38,107 nucleotides of DNA from Dehalococcoidia bacterium. GTDB taxonomy: Bacteria; Chloroflexota; Dehalococcoidia; Tepidiformales; Tepidiformaceae. Under the pieces are notes generated by a model that saw only the letters and a program-made list of their open reading frames with translations, ran no database searches and was not told the origin of the DNA. Position numbers and translations under genes: made by a program. Shown in pieces: positions 22,244 to 30,486 of the stretch. The stretch's first letter is position 1, and every line of letters starts with the position of its first letter. The stretch is from the NCBI GenBank assembly GCA_023382755.1, contig JAHDWR010000006.1, forward strand, positions 1-38,107, given 5' to 3'.

Positions 22244-23340
22244 GGGACCAGCTCCCGGTAGACGGCGAGCGTCTCCCCGGCAACCCGTTCCCAGGAGTAC
22301 GTCGCCGCCAACCGTGAGGACATCGCGGACACTTCGGCGCGCCGGGCCGGGCTGCCGAGGAGTTCGCGGGCAGCCCGCGCGATGGCGGCGGGATCGCGGG
22401 GTGGTACGAACAGCGCCGCGCCAGCCAGCACCTCGTCCATCGCCGGCACCTGCGTCGCGATGACCGGCGTCCCGCACGCCATGGCCTCGATCGGCGGCAG
22501 CCCAAACCCTTCGAACAGCGAGGGGAACACGAGAGCTTCCGCCCCGGTGAGCAGCGCCGCCAGGTCATCGTCAGGCACGTATCCGAGGAACTTCACCGCC
22601 CCGGCCACGCCAGCGCGCAGCGCCTCGGCGGCGAGCGCGTTGGAGAGGCTGCCCGGGTTGCCCGCCAGCGCCAGGACAACTCCCGGGTGGCGCTCCCGCA
22701 CCAGCGGCAGGGCCCGAATGGCGTCAACGGCGCGCTTGCCCGGCTCGGCGGTACCCAGGCACAGCAGGTACGGCTGCTCCAGATCGAGGCTCTTCCGCAG
22801 GGCGCTAACCTCGTCGGCCCGGGCCGGGTGCAAGCCCGCGCGCGGTGCCTCCGGTATCACGCGGATGCGGTGCGGCGCCAGGCCCAGGTACCGCACGGCA
22901 TCGGTCGCCACGGCCCGCGATGGCACGATGACCCGCTCGGCCCAGCGCGTGGTGCGCGCGATGGCGCGGTAGTACTGGCGATGCCCGAACCCGTACCGCC
23001 GGGGCAGCCGGAAGAACGTCAGGTCGTGGATGGTCGCCACCCGGGGAGCCGGCAGTGTGCGTGGTGTGTAGAAGTGCGTGCCGTGGTACACGTCGGCATC
23101 GGCCCGTTCGACAGCCTCGCCGAGTGCTCGAAGCTCCCACGCGAACCGCTGCCCGGGCCCGCCGGCGGGCACCGCCACATGCCCGCAGCCGCCGAGCGGC
23201 CGCGGCGAGGCCGCCACAACATCCACCCCCGCGTGGGCCGCCAGCGCCGCCGCCAGTTCCAGCGTGTACACACCCGCCCCGGCTGGCCGCTCCGGGAGCG
23301 ACGACGCGTTCAAGAAGACCCGGATTGGCGGCACATGCAT
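22240..23340 (-). CDS. Family 4 glycosyltransferase
   Basis: A 366-residue GT-B fold retaining glycosyltransferase. The N-terminal acceptor domain opens with VFLNASSLPERPAGAGVYTLEL. In the C-terminal donor domain the linker LCLGTAEPGKRAVDAIRAL is followed by FLGYVPDDDLAALLTGAEAL and the E-x7-E motif FEGFGLPPIEAMACG with E277 and E285. It probably transfers a mannosyl, glucosyl or rhamnosyl residue during surface glycan assembly. ATG 23340 has no ribosome site; TAGGAT seven bases upstream suggests a leaderless message. It is divergent from the rmlA-like gene and coupled to the GT2 gene downstream. Confidence 0.9.
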   Translation of the reverse strand: MHVPPIRVFLNASSLPERPAGAGVYTLELAAALAAHAGVDVVAASPRPLGGCGHVAVPAGGPGQRFAWELRALGEAVERADADVYHGTHFYTPRTLPAPRVATIHDLTFFRLPRRYGFGHRQYYRAIARTTRWAERVIVPSRAVATDAVRYLGLAPHRIRVIPEAPRAGLHPARADEVSALRKSLDLEQPYLLCLGTAEPGKRAVDAIRALPLVRERHPGVVLALAGNPGSLSNALAAEALRAGVAGAVKFLGYVPDDDLAALLTGAEALVFPSLFEGFGLPPIEAMACGTPVIATQVPAMDEVLAGAALFVPPRDPAAIARAARELLGSPARRAEVSAMSSRLAATYSWERVAGETLAVYRELVP

Positions 23341-23347
23341 TCGGGCG

Positions 23348-23353
23348 ATCCTA
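23348..23353 (-). promoter_or_regulatory. Candidate -10 box of a leaderless transcript
   Basis: TAGGAT on the minus strand ends seven bases before the ATG at 23340 of the GT4 gene. It is back to back with the TATAAT box serving the divergent rmlA-like gene. Confidence 0.4.
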
Positions 23354-23367
23354 GAGAAGCTGCGACC

Positions 23368-23373
23368 TATAAT
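23368..23373 (+). promoter_or_regulatory. Consensus -10 box eight bases from a start codon
   Basis: TATAAT matches the sigma-70 -10 consensus exactly and ends eight bases before the ATG at 23382. There is no room for a Shine-Dalgarno sequence after the expected transcription start. No good -35 box is present. Confidence 0.5.
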
Positions 23374-23381
23374 CCCGCCTC

Positions 23382-24440
23382 ATGAAGGGCATCGTGCTCG
23401 CCGGAGGGGTTGGCAGCCGCCTCCGCCCGTTTACCTACTCCGGCGCGAAGCAGCTCGTGCCGGTCGCGAACACGCCGGTCCTCCACTTCCCGGTCCGCCA
23501 GCTGGTCGAGGCCGGGATTACCGAGATCGCGCTTGTCGTCGGCGAGACCGAATCCCAGATCCGCGCGGCCATGGGCGATGGCACCACGTTCGGCGCCCGC
23601 TTCACCTACGTGCGCCAGCCGGCGCCCCTCGGCATCGCCCACGCCGCCGGCATGTGCCGTGATTTCGTTGGCGGCGACAGTTTCGTCCTCTACCTGGGCG
23701 ATAACGTCCTCATCGGGGGCGTCACAGGGTTTGTGCAGGCATTTCGCCAGTCTGGCGCCGCCGCCTCGGTCGTGTTGAAGGAAGTCGCCGACCCTCGCGC
23801 CTTCGGCGTTGCTGTCATCCAAGGCGAACGCCTGGTGGGCGTCGTCGAGAAGCCCGCAGAACCGCCCTCGAACCTGGCCGTCATCGGCGTCTATGCATTC
23901 CGGCCACCGGTGTTCGACGTCATCGCCCACCAATCCCCGAGCGCTCGCGGCGAGCTCGAAATCGCTGACGCGATCAACGGCCTCCTCGACCGGGGCCTCC
24001 GCGTCGATACCTCCGTGACCACCGAGCACTGGATCGACACGGGAAAGATGGAGGACATCCTGGCTGCGAACCGCACCGTGCTCGATACCTTCGCCGCTCA
24101 CATCGACCCTTCGGCCACGGTCTCTGCAAGCACCGTCGAAGGGATGGTCAGGGTCGGTCCCGGCGCGTTGCTCGATGCGTGCACGGTCCGAGGCCCGGTC
24201 GTCATCGGTGCCGGTGCCCGCCTCTCCCGCTGCGCCATCGGCCCCTATACCGCGATCGGCGACGGCTGCGAGATAACGGACAGTACCCTCGCCAACACAA
24301 TCCTCATGGAGCAGTCCGTGGTCCGGTCCTCGCCCGGCGTCCGCGACTCGATGATTGGCCGCTTCGCGCTGGTCGCCGGCGCTCCCGCGGGCGCTTGTCT
24401 CACACTCGGCGACCACTCCCGCTTCGAGGCTGGCGGGTGA
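23382..24440 (+). CDS. rmlA: Glucose-1-phosphate thymidylyltransferase, long form
   Basis: A 352-residue sugar-1-phosphate nucleotidylyltransferase making dTDP-glucose (or a related activated sugar) from glucose-1-phosphate and dTTP. The N-terminal signature is LAGGVGSRLRPFTYSGAKQL with K23 at the triphosphate, YLGDNVLIGG carries the metal aspartate, VGVVEKPAEPPSNLAVIGVY and HWIDTGKMEDIL follow. After about residue 245 there is a left-handed beta-helix with hexapeptide-like repeats, as in the long archaeal/Actinobacterial RmlA-like proteins, so the short RmlA tail is replaced. The next gene starts within its stop codon (GTGA). Another nucleotide specificity is possible. Confidence 0.87.
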   Translation: MKGIVLAGGVGSRLRPFTYSGAKQLVPVANTPVLHFPVRQLVEAGITEIALVVGETESQIRAAMGDGTTFGARFTYVRQPAPLGIAHAAGMCRDFVGGDSFVLYLGDNVLIGGVTGFVQAFRQSGAAASVVLKEVADPRAFGVAVIQGERLVGVVEKPAEPPSNLAVIGVYAFRPPVFDVIAHQSPSARGELEIADAINGLLDRGLRVDTSVTTEHWIDTGKMEDILAANRTVLDTFAAHIDPSATVSASTVEGMVRVGPGALLDACTVRGPVVIGAGARLSRCAIGPYTAIGDGCEITDSTLANTILMEQSVVRSSPGVRDSMIGRFALVAGAPAGACLTLGDHSRFEAGG

Positions 24441-25447
24441 AAGCGCTCGTCACGGGAGGGTGCGGCTTCATTGGCAGCCATGTCGTCCGTGGGCTTCTTG
24501 CCGATGGCTGGCAGGTGACCAACCTCGACAAGCTCACCTACGCGTCGAACCCGGCCAACCTCGGCCACGATGCCGCGCACCCCGCGCTCACCATGGTCCA
24601 GGGCGACATCTGCGACTCGGCCCTCGTCCGCCAACTCTCCGAGGGGGTGGATATCGTCCTCAATTTCGCCGCCGAAACCCACGTCGACCGCTCCCTTCTC
24701 GATCCTGGCGTGTTCGTCCGCACCGATGTCGAAGGTGTCGTGTCTCTCTTGGAAGCGGTCAGGGATCGCCCCGGCGTCGTTCTGGTCCATATGTCGACGG
24801 ACGAAGTCTTCGGCTCGCTCCCGGCCCCCACCGAGGCAACCGAGGACTCCCCGTTTGCACCCAGTTCTCCGTACTCAGCCAGCAAGGCCGCGGCCGAGCT
24901 CATGATCCGTGCCTACTCCGAGACCTACGCGATGCCGGCCACAGTCATCCGCTGCTGCAACGTCTATGGCCCCAACCAGCACCTGGAGAAGTTCATCCCG
25001 CTCTTCACCACCCGGGCGATGGCCGGCGAGCTCATGCCGCTCTACGGCGACGGGCTTCAGGAACGCGAGTGGCTCTTCGTCGCGGACCTCGTCGAGGCCG
25101 TCCGGGTGGTCATTCGCCAGATCTCCGCGGGGCCTGGAGTCCAGGCGGTCCACGTTGGCTCGGGCGAACGCGTCGCGAACATCCACGTCGCCCGCCAGAT
25201 CTGCGCCCTCACCGAGCGGCCCCTCGACCTCGTCCGCCCGGTAAAGGACCGCCCGGGCCACGACCGCCGCTACGCACTCGATTCATCGCGGCTGCGCACG
25301 ATGGGCTGGTCACCGCGGGTCCGGTTCGAAGAAGGCCTCGCCGCCACGGTGCGCTGGTACGCCGAGAACGCCGAAACCTGGGCCCCGGCGGCCGGCGAAG
25401 ACTTCGGCGGCTACTTCGCCCGCCAGTACGGCGAACGCCTGGCCTGA
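24437..25447 (+). CDS. rmlB: dTDP-glucose 4,6-dehydratase-like NAD-dependent enzyme
   Basis: A 336-residue short-chain dehydrogenase/reductase of the extended type. The NAD motif is GGCGFIGSH (7-15). STDEVFG gives the dehydratase triad members T121, D122 and E123, and the tyrosine-lysine pair is Y146-x3-K150 (PYSASK). LDKLTYASNPANL and AAETHVDRSL are typical of RmlB. It converts dTDP-glucose to the 4-keto-6-deoxy sugar, the branch point for rhamnose and other deoxyhexoses. It starts with GTG overlapping the rmlA stop by four bases. The genes for epimerase and reductase (rmlC, rmlD) are not in the window. It ends two bases from the opposing moeA stop. Confidence 0.92.
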   Translation: MKALVTGGCGFIGSHVVRGLLADGWQVTNLDKLTYASNPANLGHDAAHPALTMVQGDICDSALVRQLSEGVDIVLNFAAETHVDRSLLDPGVFVRTDVEGVVSLLEAVRDRPGVVLVHMSTDEVFGSLPAPTEATEDSPFAPSSPYSASKAAAELMIRAYSETYAMPATVIRCCNVYGPNQHLEKFIPLFTTRAMAGELMPLYGDGLQEREWLFVADLVEAVRVVIRQISAGPGVQAVHVGSGERVANIHVARQICALTERPLDLVRPVKDRPGHDRRYALDSSRLRTMGWSPRVRFEEGLAATVRWYAENAETWAPAAGEDFGGYFARQYGERLA

Positions 25448-25449
25448 CG

Positions 25450-26733
25450 CTACGGCGCGTGTTCCCAGTCGAGCATCATCACGTCGATCTCGTCGCCAGG
25501 GTTCGCCGCCGGCAGGTCCTCAGGGATCACGGTAAGCCCGTTCGCTGCGCTCATGCTCGTGAGGATGCCCGATCCCTGCGGGCCCGTCAGGTCCGCGTAC
25601 CAGCGCCCGTCCTCACCGCGGGTGACGATGCAGCGGGCGAAGAATCGGCGCCCGTCCGCGTTCACCACGCGGTCGCGGGTGATCGCCCGGACGATGGGCC
25701 GCTCCCAATCGCTTCGCCCGAGCATCCTGAAGATCGCGGGCCGCCCGAACAGTTCGAACGACACCATCGAGCTGACCGGGTTTCCGGGCAGGCCAAGGTG
25801 CCCCACGCGCCGGCCATCGGGCGCCGTGAATGCCCCAAACGCCAGGGGCTTCCCCGGCTTCATCCGCACGGTCCAGAAATCGATGGCTCCTTCGCGCGCC
25901 AGCACATCCTTCACCACGTCGAAGTCGCCCCGGGATACGCCGGCGCTCGTGACCAGCATGTCCGCGTCCAGCCCTTCGTGGATCTTGCGCGTCAAGTCTT
26001 CAACCGTGTCCTTCGCGATACCGAGCAGCCGGGGGACGCCTCCGTACTTCTTCACCATGGCCGCGACGCTATGAGCGTTCGAGTCGTAGATCCGGCCCGG
26101 GAGCAGCGGCTGCCCGGGCTCCGTGATCTCATCGCCTGTCGACAGGATGGCGACCACAGGACGGCGGTAGACCGGCACCTCGCTCAGCCCAAGGCTGGCC
26201 AGCACGCCAACCTCCGAAGGCCGCAGCACCCGGCCCGCCGCGATCACGGGCGTGCCCTCCCGCACGTCCTCGGCCCGGAAGCGGATGTTCGCGTGGACGT
26301 CCGCCGCCTTCAGGATGCGGACGGTCGCCCCTTTCCGCGGTGCCTGGTTTGGGCCGCGCAGGGGCTCGTCGGTCTCCTCGAACGGTACCACCGCGTCGGC
26401 TCCTGGCGGCATCGGTGCCCCGGTCATGATGCGCACTGCTTCCCCCGGACCGATCAGCGTGTCATGCACGTACCCGGCCGCCAGGTCGGCCACCACCCGC
26501 AGCTCCACCGGCACCGATTCCGAGGCGCCCGCGGTATCGGCCGCGCGGACCGCATACCCGTCCATTGCGGTGTTATCCAGCGGCGGCACATCGAACGGGG
26601 CGACGATGTCTTCGGCCAGTACCTGGCCCAGCCCATCGAGCAACGGCTTTCGTTCCACCGGCAGGCGGTCGAAGAACGTCAGGATGCGTTGGCGGGCCTC
26701 GTCAACGCTGAGCATCCCGGAGGCAGTGGCCAT
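25450..26733 (-). CDS. moeA: Molybdopterin molybdenumtransferase
   Basis: A 427-residue MoeA, which inserts molybdate into adenylylated molybdopterin to complete molybdenum cofactor. The domain order is normal: N-terminal PLLDGLGQVLAEDIVAP and DNTAMDGYAVR, GEAVRIMTGAPMPPGADAVV, central VVAILSTGDEI, SAGVSRGDFDVVKDVL, and LPGNPVSSMVSFELF, followed by the C-terminal beta-barrel domain. ATG 26733 has GAGGG about eight bases upstream. The only other gene between it and the NHL protein is a stand-alone RAM-domain protein on the same strand. No other Moco gene is present here, so its molybdoenzyme clients are elsewhere. Confidence 0.95.
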   Translation of the reverse strand: MATASGMLSVDEARQRILTFFDRLPVERKPLLDGLGQVLAEDIVAPFDVPPLDNTAMDGYAVRAADTAGASESVPVELRVVADLAAGYVHDTLIGPGEAVRIMTGAPMPPGADAVVPFEETDEPLRGPNQAPRKGATVRILKAADVHANIRFRAEDVREGTPVIAAGRVLRPSEVGVLASLGLSEVPVYRRPVVAILSTGDEITEPGQPLLPGRIYDSNAHSVAAMVKKYGGVPRLLGIAKDTVEDLTRKIHEGLDADMLVTSAGVSRGDFDVVKDVLAREGAIDFWTVRMKPGKPLAFGAFTAPDGRRVGHLGLPGNPVSSMVSFELFGRPAIFRMLGRSDWERPIVRAITRDRVVNADGRRFFARCIVTRGEDGRWYADLTGPQGSGILTSMSAANGLTVIPEDLPAANPGDEIDVMMLDWEHAP

Positions 26734-26830
26734 CTGATTGCCCTCATTTCCGGCGTCGCCGGGGCGGTCGGTGCTCCCGGCGAGTGCCCGTGGTTCTCGT
26801 GGTCCCATCAGCGTACAGGGCCAAACGGCC

Positions 26831-26856
26831 GCAGGGCACCCGGCCGGGTGCCCTGC
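26831..26856. terminator. Perfect 26-bp palindrome downstream of the RAM-domain gene
   Basis: The whole stretch equals its own reverse complement; each arm begins GCAGGGCACCCGG. It can form a 11-12 bp stem with a minimal loop. A smaller hairpin GGCCAAACGGCC (26819-26830) follows on the minus strand side. It lies 25 bases after the stop of the RAM-domain gene and about 100 bases before moeA. Terminator without a T tract, or a protein site, are both possible. Confidence 0.45.
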
Positions 26857-26881
26857 GCTCAGGAACAATACAAGCCTTCGG

Positions 26882-27133
26882 TCAGGCCAGGCGGACAGCC
26901 AGACAGGTCGTGGTGCGCTGCACGCCCGACACCTTTTGCACGGCCTCGGTGATGGCGTTGCCCAGGCGGTCCAGGTCGTCCGCTTCGAGCTGCACGATGA
27001 CGTCGTACGGCCCCGTCACGGTATCTACGACCACCACCCGCGCACCGGGGTACGTAAAGTCCTGGATGGCCGCACTCACAGCCTTCGCCTTGCCAACATC
27101 GGTTTCGATCAGGACGTAGCCGCGCACGGCCAT
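26882..27133 (-). CDS. Stand-alone Lrp/AsnC ligand-binding (RAM) domain protein
   Basis: An 83-residue protein corresponding to just the C-terminal RAM domain of Lrp/AsnC regulators: RGYVLIETDVGKAKAVSAAI, the strand ARVVVVDTVTGPYDVIVQLEA, and GNAITEAVQKVSGVQRTTTCLAV. It has no helix-turn-helix. Such stand-alone RAM proteins bind amino acids or join other subunits and occur in Actinobacteria, Chloroflexota and archaea. ATG 27133 is preceded by GGAGGGG, with a candidate -10 TATGAT at 27166-27171 (minus strand). The ligand is not predictable. Confidence 0.88.
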   Translation of the reverse strand: MAVRGYVLIETDVGKAKAVSAAIQDFTYPGARVVVVDTVTGPYDVIVQLEADDLDRLGNAITEAVQKVSGVQRTTTCLAVRLA

Positions 27134-27202
27134 GGGGCTTCCCCTCCAAGGTAAAGTACAGCGCCATCATAGCGCATCGCGCAAGGCTATCCCCCGCGCC
27201 GC

Positions 27203-29275
27203 TCAACCCCCTGCCGGCGGCAACTCGAACGACACGTGCATTTCCGATAGCGACGACGCAGGCGTGACTTCCACCGGCGTATTGAGTTCGAAAATGCCGA
27301 TGAAGCACAGGGCTTCCGCGCCGGTCCGGCAGTAATACGCGGAAACAGTCGCGGTCAGGACGGCCTGGCCCTCGGCCAACACCACGGGTACCGGGAACGA
27401 GACCTCAGTCTCATCCGAGGACCACGTCACCGACTGCTCCCCCAGCTCTACGACCGAATCGTTGGACGCGGCCAGGTCAACACGCGATGGCGCCGAGCCG
27501 TTCAGGTGAAAGTCCGCTGGTGAGGAAATGGTCACGCGCAGGTTGGTCGCCCCGGGGGCCACACGCTGCGGCGGCAGGTCGACCCTCGTGACGCGCCCCG
27601 GGGTCGCCGCGGCGATCGCCGACAGGTTGGTCAACGTCAGTGTCGAAACCGACCCGTTGCCCGGGTCGTACACCCGCACCAGGTGGTTGTTTGTGTCCGC
27701 GATGTACAGCAACCCGCCCGCCGCTGCGAGCCCGCCCGGCTCGTCCAACTTCACCGTCCCCGCCACACCGTCCGACCAGCCGCGCTCCGAACCAGCCGCC
27801 GTGCCGACTTCCCGGGAGGTCGGCTCGTATACCCGGATGCGGTGGTTGTACGTGTCCGCGATGTAGACCGCTTCGTTCAGCAGCGCGACACCCTGAGGAT
27901 GCTGCAGTTGGGCCTGTTTTCCCAGACCATCGCGGTCGCCGTAGTCGAACAGCCCCGTGCCGACCAGTGTCTCCACATTCCCATCGCCTCCGGCGGGCAC
28001 ACGGCGGAGCGCGCTCGATTCGGGGTCGACCCAGTACAGGGTCTCCCCGTCGGTCGCGAGGCCGGAGGGCTGTGCCAGCGTTGCCATGGTCAGCCGGGGG
28101 CCGTCGTCGATGCCTTCGCGGCTGGTGCCGGCAAAAACGGAGATACGCCCGGTTAGCAGGTCCAGCGACCAGATCTGGTGGATTCCCGCCATCGATACGA
28201 AGAGCCGCCCGCCCGTGACCGCCACATCCCACGGCGAAGCCATCGCGGTCTCGCGTGCGGAGGCCTCTCCCACGGGCAGCCGCTGCAGCTGCACACCGGT
28301 CCCGGCGATGGTGCTCGTTTCGCCCGAAGCGAGGTCGATCGCGCGGACTGCATGGTTGCGGGTGTCGGCTACATACAGCGTGCGCCGGTCCGCCGAGAGC
28401 GCGAGCCCGTGCGGTTGCCGGAACGCCGCTTCCCCGGGCGCGCCGTCGGCGAAGCCCTCCTTTCCGGCCCCGAACGATCGCACCAGCGAGCCGTCGAGGG
28501 TTGCTTCCAGCACGCGGTTGTGGCCGGAGTCGGCGATGTACAGCCGGTTGGTCACCTGGTCTGCGAGCACGTTCCCCGGGTACGACAGCACGGCCGTGGC
28601 CGGAGCGGCGGCGAGCGAGATGGGCAGCGGACTCGGTTCCAGTAGCCCCTTTTCGCCGAACTCGGCAACCAGCGATTCCAGGATCGGCTGGAAGAGCGGA
28701 TACACGCCCTCCCCGGCGTGGCCACCCACCAGGTTGCCGGCCGGGTCGATAAGCACCAGCGTCGGCCACGCGCTCGCCCCGAAAGTGCGCCAGACCACGA
28801 AGTCGGGATCGTTGATCACCGGATGCTCAATCCCGAACCGCCGGACCGCTTCCAAAATGCTCTCGTCATCATGCTCGGTCGCGTACTTGCCCGAGTGCAC
28901 TCCGATGACCAGGAGGTTGTCCCCGAACTCGGCCTCCAGCCGCTTCAGGTCCGGGATGATGTGCTGGCAGTTGATGCACCCAAGCGTCCAAAAATCGAGC
29001 AGCACAACGCGGCCCTTCAATTCCTCCAGCGTTAGCGGCCGCTCGACGTTGAACCACGCCACATCTCCGGGGATCGGTGGTGCTGGCTCGCTCCCCGCCC
29101 AGGATCGTCTCGATTCGGGTGTATCCGGCAAGTCAGTCCCTCCGGCCGGTTCTGTCGGCGATCCGTTCCCGCTGCACGCGGCGGCTATGAACATCACTAC
29201 CATCAGGACACATGCGCCCATGATACGGAGCACGGGCGCTGACGTGGGCCGCCGGAATGCGAACATCACCGGCAT
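27203..29275 (-). CDS. NHLRC2-like lipoprotein: thioredoxin-like domain plus NHL beta-propeller
   Basis: A 690-residue exported protein. A signal peptide with lipobox AAAC (C34) anchors it. Residues about 65-205 form a thioredoxin/AhpC-like domain with the motif GCINC (C100-x2-C103), VIGVHSGKY and ASAWPTLVLIDPAG. Residues about 225-555 contain NHL repeats (LYIADSGHNRVLE, LYVADTRNHAVRAI, VYIADTYNHRIRVYE, LYIADTNNHLVRVYD), a six-blade propeller. A beta-rich C-terminal domain ends the chain. The same three-part order and the CINC motif are found in NHLRC2 proteins. ATG 29275 has GGGAG upstream. Role probably thiol-disulfide or stress related, unproven. Confidence 0.87.
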   Translation of the reverse strand: MPVMFAFRRPTSAPVLRIMGACVLMVVMFIAAACSGNGSPTEPAGGTDLPDTPESRRSWAGSEPAPPIPGDVAWFNVERPLTLEELKGRVVLLDFWTLGCINCQHIIPDLKRLEAEFGDNLLVIGVHSGKYATEHDDESILEAVRRFGIEHPVINDPDFVVWRTFGASAWPTLVLIDPAGNLVGGHAGEGVYPLFQPILESLVAEFGEKGLLEPSPLPISLAAAPATAVLSYPGNVLADQVTNRLYIADSGHNRVLEATLDGSLVRSFGAGKEGFADGAPGEAAFRQPHGLALSADRRTLYVADTRNHAVRAIDLASGETSTIAGTGVQLQRLPVGEASARETAMASPWDVAVTGGRLFVSMAGIHQIWSLDLLTGRISVFAGTSREGIDDGPRLTMATLAQPSGLATDGETLYWVDPESSALRRVPAGGDGNVETLVGTGLFDYGDRDGLGKQAQLQHPQGVALLNEAVYIADTYNHRIRVYEPTSREVGTAAGSERGWSDGVAGTVKLDEPGGLAAAGGLLYIADTNNHLVRVYDPGNGSVSTLTLTNLSAIAAATPGRVTRVDLPPQRVAPGATNLRVTISSPADFHLNGSAPSRVDLAASNDSVVELGEQSVTWSSDETEVSFPVPVVLAEGQAVLTATVSAYYCRTGAEALCFIGIFELNTPVEVTPASSLSEMHVSFELPPAGG

Positions 29276-29352
29276 CGTAGCTCCCGCAGTGAAACGCTCC
29301 CGTAAGGCAACCTGGCGATGCCGCCTGAACGGACGCTAAGCGCCCCAGACCG

Positions 29353-29358
29353 TATACT
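29353..29358 (+). promoter_or_regulatory. Candidate -10 box for the pheST operon
   Basis: TATACT ends ten bases before the ATG at 29369, so any leader would be only a few bases long. No T-box or attenuator leader is present in the 93-bp gap to the divergent NHL gene. Confidence 0.45.
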
Positions 29359-29368
29359 TCGAGGTTCC

Positions 29369-30427
29369 ATGCCTGATCTAGATCCGCAACTCGAGGGCCT
29401 GCGCACCGAGGCGCTGGCGGCGCTCGCCTCGGCTTCCGACGAAGCCGCGCTTGAACAGTGGCGCATCACCTACTTTGGCCGCCAGGATGGCCGCGTTTCC
29501 GCCCTCCTGCGATCGATCAAGGACGTACCTCCCGGTGAGCGTGCCGCCTTTGGCGCTGGCGCGAACGCCGTCAAAGCCGAGCTCGAAAGCGCCTTCGAGA
29601 GCCGCCAGGACGACCTCAAGGCGGCGGCGCTCAGGACGCTCACCACCGCCGCAGCCCTGGATGTCACGCTCCCTGGCCGCCCCCAGCCCCTCGGGCGGCT
29701 TCACCCGGTCACCCGGACCATGCGCGACTGCCTCGCCGCCTTCAAGGAAATGGGCTTCCGCGTCGCCGAGGGCCCCGAAGTGGAGTGGGCTCGCTACAAC
29801 TTCGATGCCGCCCGCATCCCCGAAGACCACCCCGCCCGCGACATGTGGGACACCATCTGGGTCAACACCCTCATCGATGGCCAGCGCAACATGCTCCTCC
29901 GCACCCATACGACCCCGAACCAGGTGCGCGTCATGGAGCGCACGCCCGAGCCTCCGGTCCGCGTCGTCGTTCCCGGCAAGTGCTACCGCCAGGAGGCGAC
30001 CGACGCCACCCACGAGTGGATGCTCACCCAGATCGAGGGCCTCGCCGTCGACGAGGGCGTCCGCATGACCGACCTCAAGGGCGTCCTCTACGGCTGGGCC
30101 CGCAAGATGTTCGGCGCCGACCGCAAGATCATCTTCCACCACAGCTACTTCCCCTTCGTCGAGCCTGGTGTCGAAATGGCGATCGACTGCTTTATCTGCC
30201 GCGGCAGCGGCAGCCAGTGCCATACCTGCCACGGGACCGGCTGGATCGAGATCCTTGGCGCCGGCATGGTCCACCCCGAAATCATCGAGAACGCCGGCTA
30301 CGACTCCTCGAAGGTCACCGGGTTTGCCTTCGGCCTGGGCGTGGAGCGCGTCGCGCTCCTCCGCTGGGGCATCGAAGACATCCGCAACTTCTACGCGAAC
30401 GACCTGCGCTTCTTGAGCCAGTTCTAG
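29369..30427 (+). CDS. pheS: Phenylalanyl-tRNA synthetase alpha subunit
   Basis: A 352-residue class II aminoacyl-tRNA synthetase subunit that, with PheT, charges tRNA-Phe. Residues 1-85 form the tRNA-contacting coiled coil. The core begins at LGRLHPVTRTMRDC; motif 2 contains CYRQEATDATHEW with R207; motif 3 is GFAFGLGVERVALLRWGI near the end. A four-cysteine knuckle, C274, C277, C284 and C287 (CFICRGSGSQCHTC), just before GWIEILGAGMV, probably binds zinc; this insertion is known in a subset of bacterial PheS. ATG 29369 is chosen over an in-frame start at 29318 because the family N-terminus begins there. Confidence 0.96.
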   Translation: MPDLDPQLEGLRTEALAALASASDEAALEQWRITYFGRQDGRVSALLRSIKDVPPGERAAFGAGANAVKAELESAFESRQDDLKAAALRTLTTAAALDVTLPGRPQPLGRLHPVTRTMRDCLAAFKEMGFRVAEGPEVEWARYNFDAARIPEDHPARDMWDTIWVNTLIDGQRNMLLRTHTTPNQVRVMERTPEPPVRVVVPGKCYRQEATDATHEWMLTQIEGLAVDEGVRMTDLKGVLYGWARKMFGADRKIIFHHSYFPFVEPGVEMAIDCFICRGSGSQCHTCHGTGWIEILGAGMVHPEIIENAGYDSSKVTGFAFGLGVERVALLRWGIEDIRNFYANDLRFLSQF

Positions 30428-30434
30428 GGAGCTG

Positions 30435-30455
30435 CCAGTCGCCAGTCGTTAGTCG
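30435..30455 (+). repeat. Left array of 7-bp repeats
   Basis: Three head-to-tail heptamers CCAGTCG, CCAGTCG and TTAGTCG start seven bases after the pheS stop codon. The same unit, reversed, lies at the far end of the four-helix-bundle gene. Confidence 0.8.
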
Positions 30456-30486
30456 TTGGCACTGACCTGGCCGCCCAGAAAGAGTT

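Noticed and set aside
26734-26881. Molybdenum cofactor riboswitch before moeA
   Set aside because: Only simple palindromes are present; the multi-helix Moco RNA core is not recognisable.
24355-26952. A plus-strand open frame of 865 codons across rmlB and moeA
   Set aside because: It shares the region with rmlB in another frame and moeA on the other strand, both with full catalytic motifs. Its composition is an artefact of codon bias.
29276-29368. T-box or phenylalanine attenuator before pheS
   Set aside because: The gap is only 93 bp, shared with a divergent gene, and contains neither a T-box core nor a Phe-rich leader peptide.
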